DNA from: Planctomycetaceae bacterium
GTDB lineage: Bacteria > Planctomycetota > Planctomycetia > Planctomycetales > Planctomycetaceae
Length of the DNA: 41,834 nucleotides
NCBI GenBank assembly: GCA_028284885.1
Contig: JANQQW010000175.1
Location: forward strand, 1 to 41,834
Direction: 5' to 3'
Shown: positions 1-8,655 of the stretch, in pieces
How positions within the stretch are numbered: position 1 is the first letter of the stretch
Layout: each line of letters starts with the position of its first letter
Program-made: the position numbers and the translations under genes
The notes under the pieces: model-generated
Told to the model about the DNA's origin: nothing
The model's database searches: none
Seen by the model: only the letters and a program-made list of their open reading frames with translations

Positions 1-3000
1 TCGTCCGGGTTGTCGTCGAGTGGCTCGGACGAGTTGTCGGTGGGGACTTGGGCCGGGACCGGCGAGGGTTCCGGAGTGTGGGTCTCCGCCACGGGAGCAG
101 CCGTGGGCCGTGGGGCTCCTTCGACGCCGAGGGTGCTGGCGAGCCAGCCGAGCCAGCCGGTTGTCGGGGGGCCGTAGGGGCGGAACTTCTCGGTGGTGCC
201 GCGTTCGTCCCGGTACAGGAGGGCGCGGTTCGTGCCGAGTTTGGCGGCGGCGGGCGAGTCGATCAGGCTGCTGGAGTCGTTGCCCGACATCTGGAAGACG
301 ACCCGCATCTCGAACTCGCGGAGCAGGGCGCGGCCGAACCAGCGGTCGACGTTGTTGTACGAGTCGACCCAGACGACCAGGTGGATGCCGAGGGCCGGGC
401 CGTCCTTCAGCAGGGTCTGCACCGAGGCCCCGGGGCTGGCCGGCTTGCTGCTCGTCTCGGTGCCGAAGCCGGCGAACGAGCCGAAGTCGTCGTCGGACTT
501 GCGGAGGTCGCGGAAGCGGCTGAGGTCGTCGACGAAGACGAACACCGGCGGCCCGCCCCCCTCGCTCTGCCGCCGGGTCACCTCGTCGGCCAGCCGGTTG
601 ACCGCGTCGCCCGCCTCGTTCGGGCCGGCGACCGTCACGGGGTGCGGCAGCGAGTCGAGCACCGACTGCCAGCGGTCGGTGCGGCCCTCCTCGCCCGCGT
701 TGCTGGTGAAGACGAAGTAGGACTCCTGCCCGCCCCCTTCGTCGTGGTGGGCGACGGCGGTCGCGAGCGTGGTCGCCAGGATGCCGAAGGCCTGCTCGCC
801 CTGCTGGCCGACGACGAGCAGGTGGCTGCCCGACTGCTGGCGGAAGGCGATCGGCGTGGGGCCCGTGATGGCGACGGCGTCACCCAGCCAGCAGTTGACG
901 GCCCGGTCGTTCGCCCGCGCGAGCGTTCCGGTTGCAGCGTCCTCGACGACCTTGACGAGGTGCACGTTGTGGGCCGGGTCGGCCGGAACGTTCCCCTCGA
1001 AGACGATCATCTCGCGGTCGGCGAAGCCGTGCTCGCGGGAGAGGGCGTCGACCTGCGCGAGTCGTTCGTCCCGGTCCTCGTCCTCCAGCCAGGCGACCTG
1101 GAACGGGTTGTTCCCCTCGACCATGCCGTTCGCGTCGTTGTAGATCGCCTCGCCCGGTCGGGTGAGGAGCTTGGCGGCCGAGTTCTCGTCGCTGAGGATC
1201 AGGTGGGCGTCGGCCTCGCTGCACTGCAGGGCGATGCGGACGGCCATCTGGCCGATGGTGGTGCGGGCCAGCGAGTACGCCCCGCCCAGCGTCTGCGAGC
1301 CCATCAGCACGTGCATGCCGAACGCACGGCCCTGCCGGACGAGTCGGTCGAGCAGTTGGGACGCCCGCTGCGTGAACTGGTCGTCCTCGGTGAAGAACTC
1401 CTGGAACTCGTCGACGATGAACAGGATCCGCGGCATCGGCTTGTCGGGGCAGGCCTTCCGGTAGGAGGCGACGTCGTGCACGTCGTACTCGCGGAACAGC
1501 TCGCCCCGCTCGTGCAGGATGGCGTCCAGCCGTTCGAGCACGCTGACGCCGAACTCCCGGTCGCTCTCCACGGCGACCACGCGGACGTGCGGCAGCCGGT
1601 GCGAGGCGTACGTCTTGAACTCGACGCCCTTCTTGAAGTCGATGAGGTACAGTTCCACCTCGTCCGGGCTGTACTTCAGGGCGAGGTTCGTGATGAGGAT
1701 GTGCAGCAGCGTCGACTTGCCGGAACCGGTCTTACCGGCCATCAACACGTGCTGGCTGGTGCCGATGCCGAGCATCATGTTCTGGATCTTCGTCGCCCCG
1801 GCGCGGCCGAGCGGGACGTCGAGCGTCTTGCGGCTGTCGCCAGTCCAGTAGTCCTCGGCGACGGGGGCGATGCGACCGAACGGGACGACGACGCGGCGGC
1901 TGTCCTTCGAGAGCTCGCCCATCTTCCGGACGACGGCGGCGAACGTCTCGGCTGGTGGCGGGGCGTCGTGGACGAGCGGCAGCGTCGGCTCGTGGAGTTC
2001 CGGATTGACGAACGAGCCGTCGTTCCAGAGGAGCATCGTCCCCTCGGACTCGAGGTCCTTCAGGTCGAAGCCGTGCGGCTTGGGGGCGTTCCGGTCGACC
2101 GTGATGAGCGTGTAGACGCCGCACCGCGGGCCGCTGGAGGCGACGCTGACGAGCCGTTGGGCGGCCCGGTCGCTGAAGCCGGCGGGGAAGTTGTGGACGA
2201 CGAGGAAGCGGTACGGCTCGGCGACCTCGCCCGCGTGCTCGTTGTACTCCTCGATCGTCTCGAATTCGTTCCGCAGGTACTTCTGGAAGACGTTCTCCAT
2301 GTGCTCGGTCAGCCGGGCGAGCTGGGCGTCGATCTGTTGCGGCTCGGTCCAAATGCGGTTGGTGACGAGGAGTTCGTCGTAGTCGGCGAGGTGCATGAAG
2401 GCGGAGAAGTTCTCGCCGAGGCCGACCGGGTCGAACACGGTGTACCGCAGCTTGCCGGGCGGCAGCAGCGTTAGCAGCCGCAGCATGGCCGTCCGGAGCA
2501 CGTCGGCCCCGGCGTTCCGGCCGGCCCCCTCGGCGTGGGCGAGGAGCGACGGCGTCGTGGGGAACGGCAGCACGGCCGGCAGCAGGTACTGCTCGGGCAG
2601 ACGAGCGAGACGTTCTTCGGACGGCTGGGCCTGTTCGATCTTCTCGACGTCGAGCTGGTAGTCGCCGACGCGGACGGCGTGCGGGATCGTCTCGGCCGGC
2701 TCCCAGTCGTCGGAGAGAATCGTGTTCCACGCGGGAAACTTGGCTGCGTTCTCGTCCGTGATCGCCTGGACGACGCCGTCGAGTTCGCCGAGCCGGGCGT
2801 TCCAGTCGGCGTTCAGCTGGGAGAAGCGTTGCCGCTGGGCCGCGGTGCGGGCGTCGTGCGCCATGGCGGCGTTCGCCTCGGCGGCGGCGAGTCCGTGGTC
2901 GCGGACGGCGGCGGCCTCTCGCATCGCCTGCTGGCGGACGGCGCTCGCCTCGGTCGTCCGCCGTTCGCGTTCCTGCTGGACCTCGTCAAGGCTCGTCTTC

Positions 3001-3950
3001 CGGGACTGCTCGATCTCGGCGAGCATCTTCTCGCGGTTGCGGACGAGGTCGGTGTACTCCTTCTTGCTCTGCTGGGCGTGCTCCTTGAGCTTCGCCTGAG
3101 CCGTGTCGTTCCAGAGCTTGATCATCGCCTGGGCATCGACGGCCGCCTGCTGCACGCGGGTGTACGCGGCGGCGGTGTGCTTCTGGGCAACGACCTGCAG
3201 CGTGAGCACGACGGCCGCCGTGGGGAGCAGACCGCAGAGACCGGCGACGACGAGCCGAATCGCCGGGCCCGCGTCCGGCAGGCCGACGAGCGACGTGTCC
3301 AGCTGGAAGAAGGCGAGAGCGGAGAGTCCGCCGACGAGGGCGAACGACAACAGCAGCAGCTTGCCGCCGGAGAAGACGCGAGGCACGAACAGACCGCGGA
3401 GGTCGTCGAGGTGGCCCGGGACCTCGCGGGCGGCCGCCTCGAACTGCTCGGCCGCCTCGTCGAGCGACGAGGCCGTCCGCTTGGGCTTCAGGGTCTCGTC
3501 GGGAGTGACGCCCCGCTTGGCCGCGATCTCGATCGCCTTCTCGTTCGCCTCCTTGACCGGTTCCCAGTTCGTCGAGAGGGACTCGCGGGTCTGCTGGATC
3601 TTCTTCTTGAAGAGCTCGTGCCTTCGCTTGGGATTGTCGGGAGACTCGTCGTCGAGCGGGGCGTTGACGCGTTTGACGTTGTCCTCGTACTCGAACTCGA
3701 TCGCCGAGGTCTCGTTGCCGGCCCAGGCGTCGGTCTCCCGGTTCGTGGCGGCGAGAGCGTCGTCGGCCGCGGCGACCGCCTGCCGGTAGGCGGCTCCGAC
3801 GGCACGGGCGTCCTCGCCGGGGCCCGAGGGCCCGGGCCCCGCGGCGCGAATCAGCTCGGCCAGTTCGGCCTCGCCGCGAGCCCGCTCGGCCGCGGCGGCG
3901 CGAAGGTCCGCGATGAACCGTTGGTAGCGTTCGATGCTCAGTTCGGACAC
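1..3950 (-). CDS. FtsK/SpoIIIE-type (EccC/YukB-like) membrane ATPase of an ESX-like operon, C-terminus cut by window edge
   Basis: About 1316 codons are visible, running off the left edge. The GTG start at 3950 gives VSELSIERYQ; it lies 40 bp after the stop of the small gene upstream, and no strong Shine-Dalgarno site is seen. In order: an Ala/Glu/Lys-rich helical region (residues about 1-190), two membrane segments (about 197-217 and 232-254), a long coiled coil (about 255-400), then an FtsK-like ATPase domain. Walker A is GKTGSGKST (G739-T747) and Walker B is ILFIVDEF (D847-E848). A second ATPase-like domain has a degenerate P-loop (GQQGEQ near residue 1048) and a Walker-B-like VFVFVDD. A Pro-rich tail follows, so the end is probably near. 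In type VII systems, ATPases with tandem FtsK domains power export of WXG100 proteins; three small helical genes lie directly upstream. The family is clear. The secretion role is inferred from context, and a DNA translocase role cannot be excluded. Confidence 0.85.
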   Translation of the reverse strand, partial: MSELSIERYQRFIADLRAAAAERARGEAELAELIRAAGPGPSGPGEDARAVGAAYRQAVAAADDALAATNRETDAWAGNETSAIEFEYEDNVKRVNAPLDDESPDNPKRRHELFKKKIQQTRESLSTNWEPVKEANEKAIEIAAKRGVTPDETLKPKRTASSLDEAAEQFEAAAREVPGHLDDLRGLFVPRVFSGGKLLLLSFALVGGLSALAFFQLDTSLVGLPDAGPAIRLVVAGLCGLLPTAAVVLTLQVVAQKHTAAAYTRVQQAAVDAQAMIKLWNDTAQAKLKEHAQQSKKEYTDLVRNREKMLAEIEQSRKTSLDEVQQERERRTTEASAVRQQAMREAAAVRDHGLAAAEANAAMAHDARTAAQRQRFSQLNADWNARLGELDGVVQAITDENAAKFPAWNTILSDDWEPAETIPHAVRVGDYQLDVEKIEQAQPSEERLARLPEQYLLPAVLPFPTTPSLLAHAEGAGRNAGADVLRTAMLRLLTLLPPGKLRYTVFDPVGLGENFSAFMHLADYDELLVTNRIWTEPQQIDAQLARLTEHMENVFQKYLRNEFETIEEYNEHAGEVAEPYRFLVVHNFPAGFSDRAAQRLVSVASSGPRCGVYTLITVDRNAPKPHGFDLKDLESEGTMLLWNDGSFVNPELHEPTLPLVHDAPPPAETFAAVVRKMGELSKDSRRVVVPFGRIAPVAEDYWTGDSRKTLDVPLGRAGATKIQNMMLGIGTSQHVLMAGKTGSGKSTLLHILITNLALKYSPDEVELYLIDFKKGVEFKTYASHRLPHVRVVAVESDREFGVSVLERLDAILHERGELFREYDVHDVASYRKACPDKPMPRILFIVDEFQEFFTEDDQFTQRASQLLDRLVRQGRAFGMHVLMGSQTLGGAYSLARTTIGQMAVRIALQCSEADAHLILSDENSAAKLLTRPGEAIYNDANGMVEGNNPFQVAWLEDEDRDERLAQVDALSREHGFADREMIVFEGNVPADPAHNVHLVKVVEDAATGTLARANDRAVNCWLGDAVAITGPTPIAFRQQSGSHLLVVGQQGEQAFGILATTLATAVAHHDEGGGQESYFVFTSNAGEEGRTDRWQSVLDSLPHPVTVAGPNEAGDAVNRLADEVTRRQSEGGGPPVFVFVDDLSRFRDLRKSDDDFGSFAGFGTETSSKPASPGASVQTLLKDGPALGIHLVVWVDSYNNVDRWFGRALLREFEMRVVFQMSGNDSSSLIDSPAAAKLGTNRALLYRDERGTTEKFRPYGPPTTGWLGWLASTLGVEGAPRPTAAPVAETHTPEPSPVPAQVPTDNSSEPLDDNPD

Positions 3951-3990
3951 GACAGCCTCGGGAGTTCGTCAGGTCGGAGCCGACCGATTG

Positions 3991-4221
3991 TCAGGTTTCG
4001 GGGTCGCACTCGTGGCCCATCTGCCGCAGCACCTCCTGCATCTGCCGAACGGCCTGCAGGGCCCCGTTGATGTCGCGCGCGAGCGGCTCGAGGTAGGTCG
4101 CCTCGATGTTGCGGGCGTTCCCGTCGTTCCAGTGCGGCACGGTGTCGATCCACTTCAGCCGGAGCTGGTCGGCGGCTTCGAGGATCCGTTTCGTCGGAGC
4201 GGTGAGGTCGACGGCGATCAT
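3991..4221 (-). CDS. small helical-hairpin protein of the ESX-like operon (76 aa)
   Basis: The 76-residue product begins MIAVDLTAPTKRI from an ATG at 4221. It is predicted to be almost all helical, with a central turn-like HWNDGN (W31-N32-D33) followed by an aromatic/Leu helix (ATYLEPLARDI). This resembles the helix-turn-helix layout of WXG100-family proteins with the Gly replaced by Asp. No signal peptide or membrane segment is present. It lies 40 bp upstream of the FtsK-like ATPase gene and 56 bp downstream of the coiled-coil gene on the same strand, so co-transcription is likely. A structural partner, chaperone or substrate of the ATPase is inferred from position and shape only. No clear Shine-Dalgarno sequence precedes the ATG; a 14-bp tandem repeat occupies the leader instead. 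Confidence 0.65.
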   Translation of the reverse strand: MIAVDLTAPTKRILEAADQLRLKWIDTVPHWNDGNARNIEATYLEPLARDINGALQAVRQMQEVLRQMGHECDPET

Positions 4222-4225
4222 GGTG

Positions 4226-4253
4226 GAGTCGAGAGTCCAGAGTCGAGAGTCAA
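4226..4253. repeat. 14-bp imperfect tandem repeat in the leader of the 76-aa gene
   Basis: GAGTCGAGAGTCCA (4226-4239) is followed directly by GAGTCGAGAGTCAA (4240-4253), 13 of 14 identical. It lies in the 56-bp gap between two genes of the ESX-like operon, where a ribosome-binding site for the 76-aa gene would be expected. Confidence 0.7.
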
Positions 4254-4277
4254 GAGCCAGACGCTGGCGCGGGTGGG

Positions 4278-4865
4278 TTAGTCTCGTGGGTCTTCGGTCG
4301 TCTCAGCCGTCTCGGCCTGCTCCTTGTCGAGGAAGGCTCCAGCGGCGGGGGCGGTGGAGGCTCCGCCGGCACCGACCTGGCGTTCGAGGTAGCGGTCGAG
4401 CGAGGCCCGCGTCCGGTCGAGCAAGGCGAGGGCCCGCGGCAGGTCGCCTTCGAGGTGGCGTTTGAGGGCGGCGATGCGACCGCGGAACTCGTCGATCTCG
4501 CGGCGGGCCTTGTTGCCCCACTTCTTGATCGTCTCGTACTTCTCGCGGGCGTGGTCGAGCCGCTTCTTGGCGAGGTCGAGGGCCTTCTTCTCGTCGTACA
4601 TGGACGAGCCTTCGCCGTGGTCCATGCCGGCGTTCTTGATGCGGGCGGAGTCGAGCGCGGCCTGCGCCTCGGAGACCTTCTGCTCGCACTTGCGAATCCG
4701 CTGCTGGGCCTCGGACGGGGCGTCGTGCAGCACCCACTCGAGGGCGCGGTTCACCTGCTGCTCGATCGACGTGACGCCGGCGGTCGCCTCCTCCTGGAAT
4801 GACATCATCTGGTTGCCGAAGTCGGTGATGACGTCGACGCGTTGGACGTTGGCGGAGCCGGACAT
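4278..4865 (-). CDS. coiled-coil protein of the ESX-like operon (195 aa)
   Basis: The 195-residue protein starts MSGSANVQRVDVITDFG from an ATG at 4865. Residues about 20-165 are rich in Glu, Lys, Arg, Ala and Leu in heptad-like spacing (for example KKALDLAKKRLDHAREKYE), which predicts a long antiparallel coiled coil. It has no signal peptide and no membrane segment, and ends in an Ala/Thr/Glu-rich tail. It lies between the WXG100-like gene (50 bp upstream) and the 76-aa gene on the same strand. The length and shape resemble the helical N-terminal domains of LXG/WXG-type secretion substrates, but I recognise no named family. An export substrate, or a scaffold linking substrate to the ATPase, are both possible. 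Confidence 0.7.
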   Translation of the reverse strand: MSGSANVQRVDVITDFGNQMMSFQEEATAGVTSIEQQVNRALEWVLHDAPSEAQQRIRKCEQKVSEAQAALDSARIKNAGMDHGEGSSMYDEKKALDLAKKRLDHAREKYETIKKWGNKARREIDEFRGRIAALKRHLEGDLPRALALLDRTRASLDRYLERQVGAGGASTAPAAGAFLDKEQAETAETTEDPRD

Positions 4866-4914
4866 GGCGAGGGCGACCGGGGAACGGAGTCGAACGAAGA
4901 AGAAGGCGAAGCGG

Positions 4915-5187
4915 TCAGCGTTGCGAGAGGTATTCGTCGATCCGCTGGGCCTTCCGCATCAGGAAGGGGATGTACTCGTTGTTCGACTCGACGAAGCGGG
5001 CGCAGAGCTTCATGTTCGAGGCGAACTCCTCGGTGAACTTCATGTTCTCCTGGTCGCGCCAGGTGGCCGAGAGGTTGTTGAGCTGCGTGTTGAGGGCGTT
5101 GAGCGACTCGGTGAGGCCCTCGTTGAACTTGTTGAGGGCGTGGGCGAACCGCCGGAGTTCCTCGGGGTTGGCGATGATCTGCGACAC
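4915..5187 (-). CDS. WXG100-like protein (90 aa), putative type VII secretion substrate
   Basis: The product is 90 residues, starting at a GTG at 5187 with an AAGGA ribosome-binding sequence about 8 bases upstream. Its size and layout fit the WXG100 (EsxA/ESAT-6) family: helix 1 (residues about 8-40), a W-x-D turn in place of W-x-G (LSATWRDQE, W43-R44-D45), and helix 2 (about 46-88) with aromatic residues F51 and F55. No signal peptide is seen. It is the first gene of a four-gene same-strand run that ends in an FtsK/SpoIIIE ATPase, the classic partner of WXG100 proteins. The C-terminal YxxxD/E-type export signal is only weakly matched (DEYLSQR at the end). A family call is reasonable; actual secretion is inference. 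Confidence 0.75.
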   Translation of the reverse strand: MSQIIANPEELRRFAHALNKFNEGLTESLNALNTQLNNLSATWRDQENMKFTEEFASNMKLCARFVESNNEYIPFLMRKAQRIDEYLSQR

Positions 5188-5352
5188 GGGCCGCGTCCTT
5201 CACGAAAGAGTCGAGTGGGTGCGAGGCGTCGCGTGGCGGGACGCTCCGGTCGCGGGGCGATTCCGCGAGCACGCCATCATGCACGATAGACGAGCGGGTG
5301 GCCAACGCAGCGTTCAGATTGCGCAAAGAGAACACGTGCGTTCCGCGAGGAC

Positions 5353-6519
5353 TCACCCGCGGTCGTCGAGCGGGACGTACGCCCGTCGCTCGTCGCTCTC
5401 GTTCCCGATGGCGGCGAGCCGGCGACCGGTGCGGATTTCCTCCTGAGCGTGGGCCGACCAACCGGCGATCCGGGCGATCATCAGCAACGGCCCGAGCGCG
5501 TTCGGCCCCAGACCCGTGTACCGCAGCAGCCGGGCCAGCGGCCACAACAGCGTGGGGTGGGCGTCGATGCTCTCGGCGGCGAGCCGCTCCAACAGCTTGG
5601 CCCCCCGCTCCGTCTGCTCACGCTCGGCGTCTCCGGCGAGTGTCGTGCAGAGTGGATCGAGGGCGGCGGCACGGGCGTCGGGACCGGAGTCGGCCGAGAA
5701 GCCGGGGAGTTGGTCGGCGCTCGTCAGGTGACGTTCGAGCCACTCCTCGAGGTCGGCGACCTGCTCCATCTCGTCCAGCAGCGAGTCGATCCGCGTGCAG
5801 TGCCGCTCGGCGATGCGGACGTCGATCGCCGCGAGCGCGGCCGCGGCCGAGGCGAAGACGTCCCCGCCGTTCGACGCGACGACCCGGGCCGCGAGCGTGG
5901 AGGGATCCCGCGACTGTTCGGCGAGCACGATCAGCATCGCGTCCACGGCCGCCTCGACGTCGTGCGAGACCTCCGCGCCGGCGAGCGCGTGGGCGACACG
6001 GGCCGCGTACGAGTGATGGTCCCCGTCCCAGTGCTCGAGACCGTTGCGGGCGGCGACGAGGTCGGGGGCGGCGGCGAGCAGGCGAGTCGTCTTGCCGAAG
6101 TCGCTGTGCAGTTCGACGTCGTCGATCTGCGGGTCGAACGCGGCGAGCACGGTGAAGCCGACCCGGAGGACCTCGGCGTCGCAGGCGTGCATCGGCAGCT
6201 CGGCGACGACCCGCCGGACCGACTCCGGCAGCTCCGCCACCTCCTGCACCAGCAGCGTCTGGAAGTCGGCCAGGAACTCGACGTTCGGCAACTCCCCGTG
6301 CACCAGCAGCCAGGCAACCTCGGGGAAGCTCGACTCGGCAACGAGCTCGCCGACCGGGATGCCGGCGTAGGCGGGATCCGCTTCGCTGGAGACGAACGTC
6401 TCGCCCAGCGGCAGCAGTTCGAGTGCCCCCGTGCCGCGGGTGGCGTCGCTGAGCACGTTGGAGGCGAGCCGCTGCAACCCCAGCAGCATCAGCCGTGTGG
6501 TTTCCGGATTCCGTTCCAC
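5353..6519 (-). CDS. citrate-synthase-fold protein lacking the catalytic residues (pseudoenzyme candidate)
   Basis: The product is 388 residues from a GTG at 6519, preceded by GGAG at a spacing of seven; an ATG at 6489 is an alternative. It matches citrate synthase in length and at several family landmarks: an N-terminal region ending WLLVHGELP, the helix PSTLAARVVASNGGD (family form N-A-S-T-F-A-A-R-V), and a C-terminal LLMIARIAGWSAHAQEE (family form A-I-x-R-x-A-G-W-x-A-H). However, the His of the A-E-H motif is Gln (AEQ, Q202), the G-P-L-H-G-G-A stretch is replaced by IDVRIAERH, the G-F-G-H-R-V-Y motif reads GFSADSG, and the N-V-D-F-Y stretch reads HPTLLW. All three textbook catalytic positions therefore look substituted. 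A regulatory or structural role is more likely than citrate synthesis. It lies upstream of the ESX-like genes on the same strand, separated by 165 bp. Confidence 0.75.
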   Translation of the reverse strand: MERNPETTRLMLLGLQRLASNVLSDATRGTGALELLPLGETFVSSEADPAYAGIPVGELVAESSFPEVAWLLVHGELPNVEFLADFQTLLVQEVAELPESVRRVVAELPMHACDAEVLRVGFTVLAAFDPQIDDVELHSDFGKTTRLLAAAPDLVAARNGLEHWDGDHHSYAARVAHALAGAEVSHDVEAAVDAMLIVLAEQSRDPSTLAARVVASNGGDVFASAAAALAAIDVRIAERHCTRIDSLLDEMEQVADLEEWLERHLTSADQLPGFSADSGPDARAAALDPLCTTLAGDAEREQTERGAKLLERLAAESIDAHPTLLWPLARLLRYTGLGPNALGPLLMIARIAGWSAHAQEEIRTGRRLAAIGNESDERRAYVPLDDRG

Positions 6520-6813
6520 GCCTGCACTCCGTCGGGCGTACTTCCAAGGTCTGGGTCGAGAGGTCGGCACCTGCCGTGGGCTGGCCCCTCGCCCGCGGTC
6601 GCATCCTACCCGGACACCACGATGATGGGAAACGGTCGGCCGTGGCCGGACGGCCGGTGGGTCGAATGGCCTCGGTCGTTCTGCTAGATTCGGGGCTCGC
6701 ACTCGACCGACGCGACGTCGTGACGTCCGTCGGCGTCGGCGAGTCGGAGTCGAAGACCCGGCTCCACTCCTCCGCTTCGCCCGCCGACTTCGTTTTCTTC
6801 CACCGAGGTTTCC
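6520..6813. other. divergent intergenic region
   Basis: These 294 bases separate the citrate-synthase-like gene (minus) from the phosphohexomutase gene (plus), so promoters for both should lie here. I see no convincing sigma-70 boxes, operator palindrome or small gene. The frames open here show no recognisable protein. Confidence 0.5.
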
Positions 6814-8655
6814 GTGACCAGTCTCCCGGACGAGACCAAGCAGTCCAGCATCGACGCCCTGAAGGTGGCCGCCGCGTCCGGCGTGCCGTCGGCCTCCGCC
6901 GTGCAGAACGCGGCCCGGTACCTGACCGAACCGGCCTACGAGGAGTTCGCACCACGGGTCGTCGAACTGGTCGAGGCGGGCGAGTTCCAGAAGATCGACG
7001 ACCTGTTCTGGGAGGTCATCCCGTTCGGGACGGGCGGCCGTCGCGGGAAGATGGGCGAGTTCGGCACCGCGACGATCAACCCGCGGACCGTCGCCGAGTC
7101 GGCTCACGGACTTGCCGTGCACGCCGTGAAGTCGAACGGCCAGCCCGGCAAGGCGGTCGTCGCGCACGACACCCGCAACCGCTCCCGCGAGTTCGCCGAG
7201 CTGACGGCCACCACGCTGGCCGCCCACGGCTTCGAGGTCTTCCTGTTCGACTCGCACCGGACCACGCCCGAACTCTCGTTCGCGGTCCGCCACCTCGGCT
7301 GCGACGTCGGCGTGATGATCACCGCCTCGCACAACCCGCCCGCCGACAACGGCTTCAAGGCGTACTGGAGCACCGGCGGCCAGGTGCTCGCCCCGCACGA
7401 CAAGGGCATCATCGACGAGGTCCTCGCCGCCGAGGGGATCCCGGCGCTCGACCTCGACACCGCGACCGCCGACGGCAAGGTCAAGATCGTCGGGAAGGAG
7501 ATCGACGAGGCGTACCTGCTCGAGGTCGGCAAGCAGACGCTCTCCCCCGCCCGCGACGTCGTCGGCATCTACAGCCCGCTGCACGGAGCCGGCGAGACCA
7601 ACTGTTACGAGACGATCGTCCGGCTGGGCTTCTCGGGCGTCGAGATCTTCGAGCCGCACCGCGAGCCGGACGGCAACTTCCCCGGCGTGCCAAAGCAGTA
7701 CCCCAACCCGGAGAACACGGCGGTCTACGACCCGCTGACGGACCGGGCGAAGGAGATCGACGCCGACCTGCTGCTCGCCAGCGACCCCGACGCCGACCGC
7801 GTGGGCGTCTGCGTGAAGAACGCCGCCGGCGAGTACGTTCCGCTGACCGGCAACCAGGTCGGGTCACTCGCCCTCGACCACGTGTTGCGGCACCGGGCGA
7901 AGGCCGGAACGCTGTCGTCCGAGCACTTCGCCGTGACGACCCTCGTCACCACGCCGCTCTTCTCGGCAGTCGCGAACGCCCACGAGATCCGCTGCATCGA
8001 CGACCTGCTCGTCGGCTTCAAGTACATCGCCGAGGCGATGGACGCCAACGGGCCGGACAGGTTCGTGTTCGGCTCCGAGGAGTCGCTGGGCTACCTCGCC
8101 GGTGAGTACGCCCGGGACAAGGACGCCGCCGTCGGCGTTCTCTACACGCTGGAGCACGCAGCCGAACTCAAGGCCCAGGGGAAGACGCTGTTCGACCGGC
8201 TCGACGAGCTCTACTGCGAGCACGGCTACCACCTGGAAGGCCAGAAGAACGTCTTCTTCGAGGGGAGCGAGGGGAAGGCGAAGATCGACAAGCTGATGAC
8301 GCTGCTCCGCGAGAACCCGCCGCTCGACCTCGGCCGCACCGTCGTCTCCCGGGTTCGCGACTACGAGACGCACGAGGTCCGAAAGATCCCCGGCGGACGC
8401 CAGATCGAGGAGCTGCCGTCGCCGTCCGGCGACCTGCTCGTCTTCGAGTCGCAGATCAGCCCGATCGAGTTCAAGATCGCCGTGCGGCCCTCCGGCACCG
8501 AACCGAAGATCAAGTTCTACTTCTTCGGCCACGCGGAGGTCGCCGGGCCGGACCGGCTCGACAAGATGAAGGAACTCGTCCACGACCGGTACGACGACCT
8601 GCTGCAGGCCCTCGACCGCTGGATCGAGAGCCAGTTCGAAGAGGACGACTCCTGA
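6814..8655 (+). CDS. phosphohexomutase (phosphoglucomutase/phosphomannomutase family)
   Basis: The 613-residue protein starts at a GTG at 6814, with GAGG about seven bases upstream. It belongs to the alpha-D-phosphohexomutase superfamily, which interconverts sugar 1- and 6-phosphates through a phosphoserine. The active-site loop is TASHNPPADNG (T170-A-S172-H-N; S172 is the expected phosphoserine). The metal loop is DPDADR with D324, D326 and D328. A sugar-binding GSEESLGY motif and a C-terminal phosphate-binding RPSGTEPKIK motif follow. The length (over 600 aa) matches the long bacterial PgcA-type phosphoglucomutases rather than the 450-aa ManB/GlmM group. It probably links glycogen or cell-surface sugar synthesis to glycolysis. 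Glucose versus mannose specificity cannot be read from the sequence. Confidence 0.93.
   Translation: MTSLPDETKQSSIDALKVAAASGVPSASAVQNAARYLTEPAYEEFAPRVVELVEAGEFQKIDDLFWEVIPFGTGGRRGKMGEFGTATINPRTVAESAHGLAVHAVKSNGQPGKAVVAHDTRNRSREFAELTATTLAAHGFEVFLFDSHRTTPELSFAVRHLGCDVGVMITASHNPPADNGFKAYWSTGGQVLAPHDKGIIDEVLAAEGIPALDLDTATADGKVKIVGKEIDEAYLLEVGKQTLSPARDVVGIYSPLHGAGETNCYETIVRLGFSGVEIFEPHREPDGNFPGVPKQYPNPENTAVYDPLTDRAKEIDADLLLASDPDADRVGVCVKNAAGEYVPLTGNQVGSLALDHVLRHRAKAGTLSSEHFAVTTLVTTPLFSAVANAHEIRCIDDLLVGFKYIAEAMDANGPDRFVFGSEESLGYLAGEYARDKDAAVGVLYTLEHAAELKAQGKTLFDRLDELYCEHGYHLEGQKNVFFEGSEGKAKIDKLMTLLRENPPLDLGRTVVSRVRDYETHEVRKIPGGRQIEELPSPSGDLLVFESQISPIEFKIAVRPSGTEPKIKFYFFGHAEVAGPDRLDKMKELVHDRYDDLLQALDRWIESQFEEDDS

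Noticed and set aside
48..2474. Open frame of about 800 codons on the plus strand at the left edge
   Set aside because: The minus strand carries an intact FtsK Walker A and B in a continuous frame; the plus-strand product is low-complexity Val/Arg/Asp-rich and has no motif.
5353..6519. Functional citrate synthase
   Set aside because: All three expected catalytic positions appear substituted, so only the fold is claimed.
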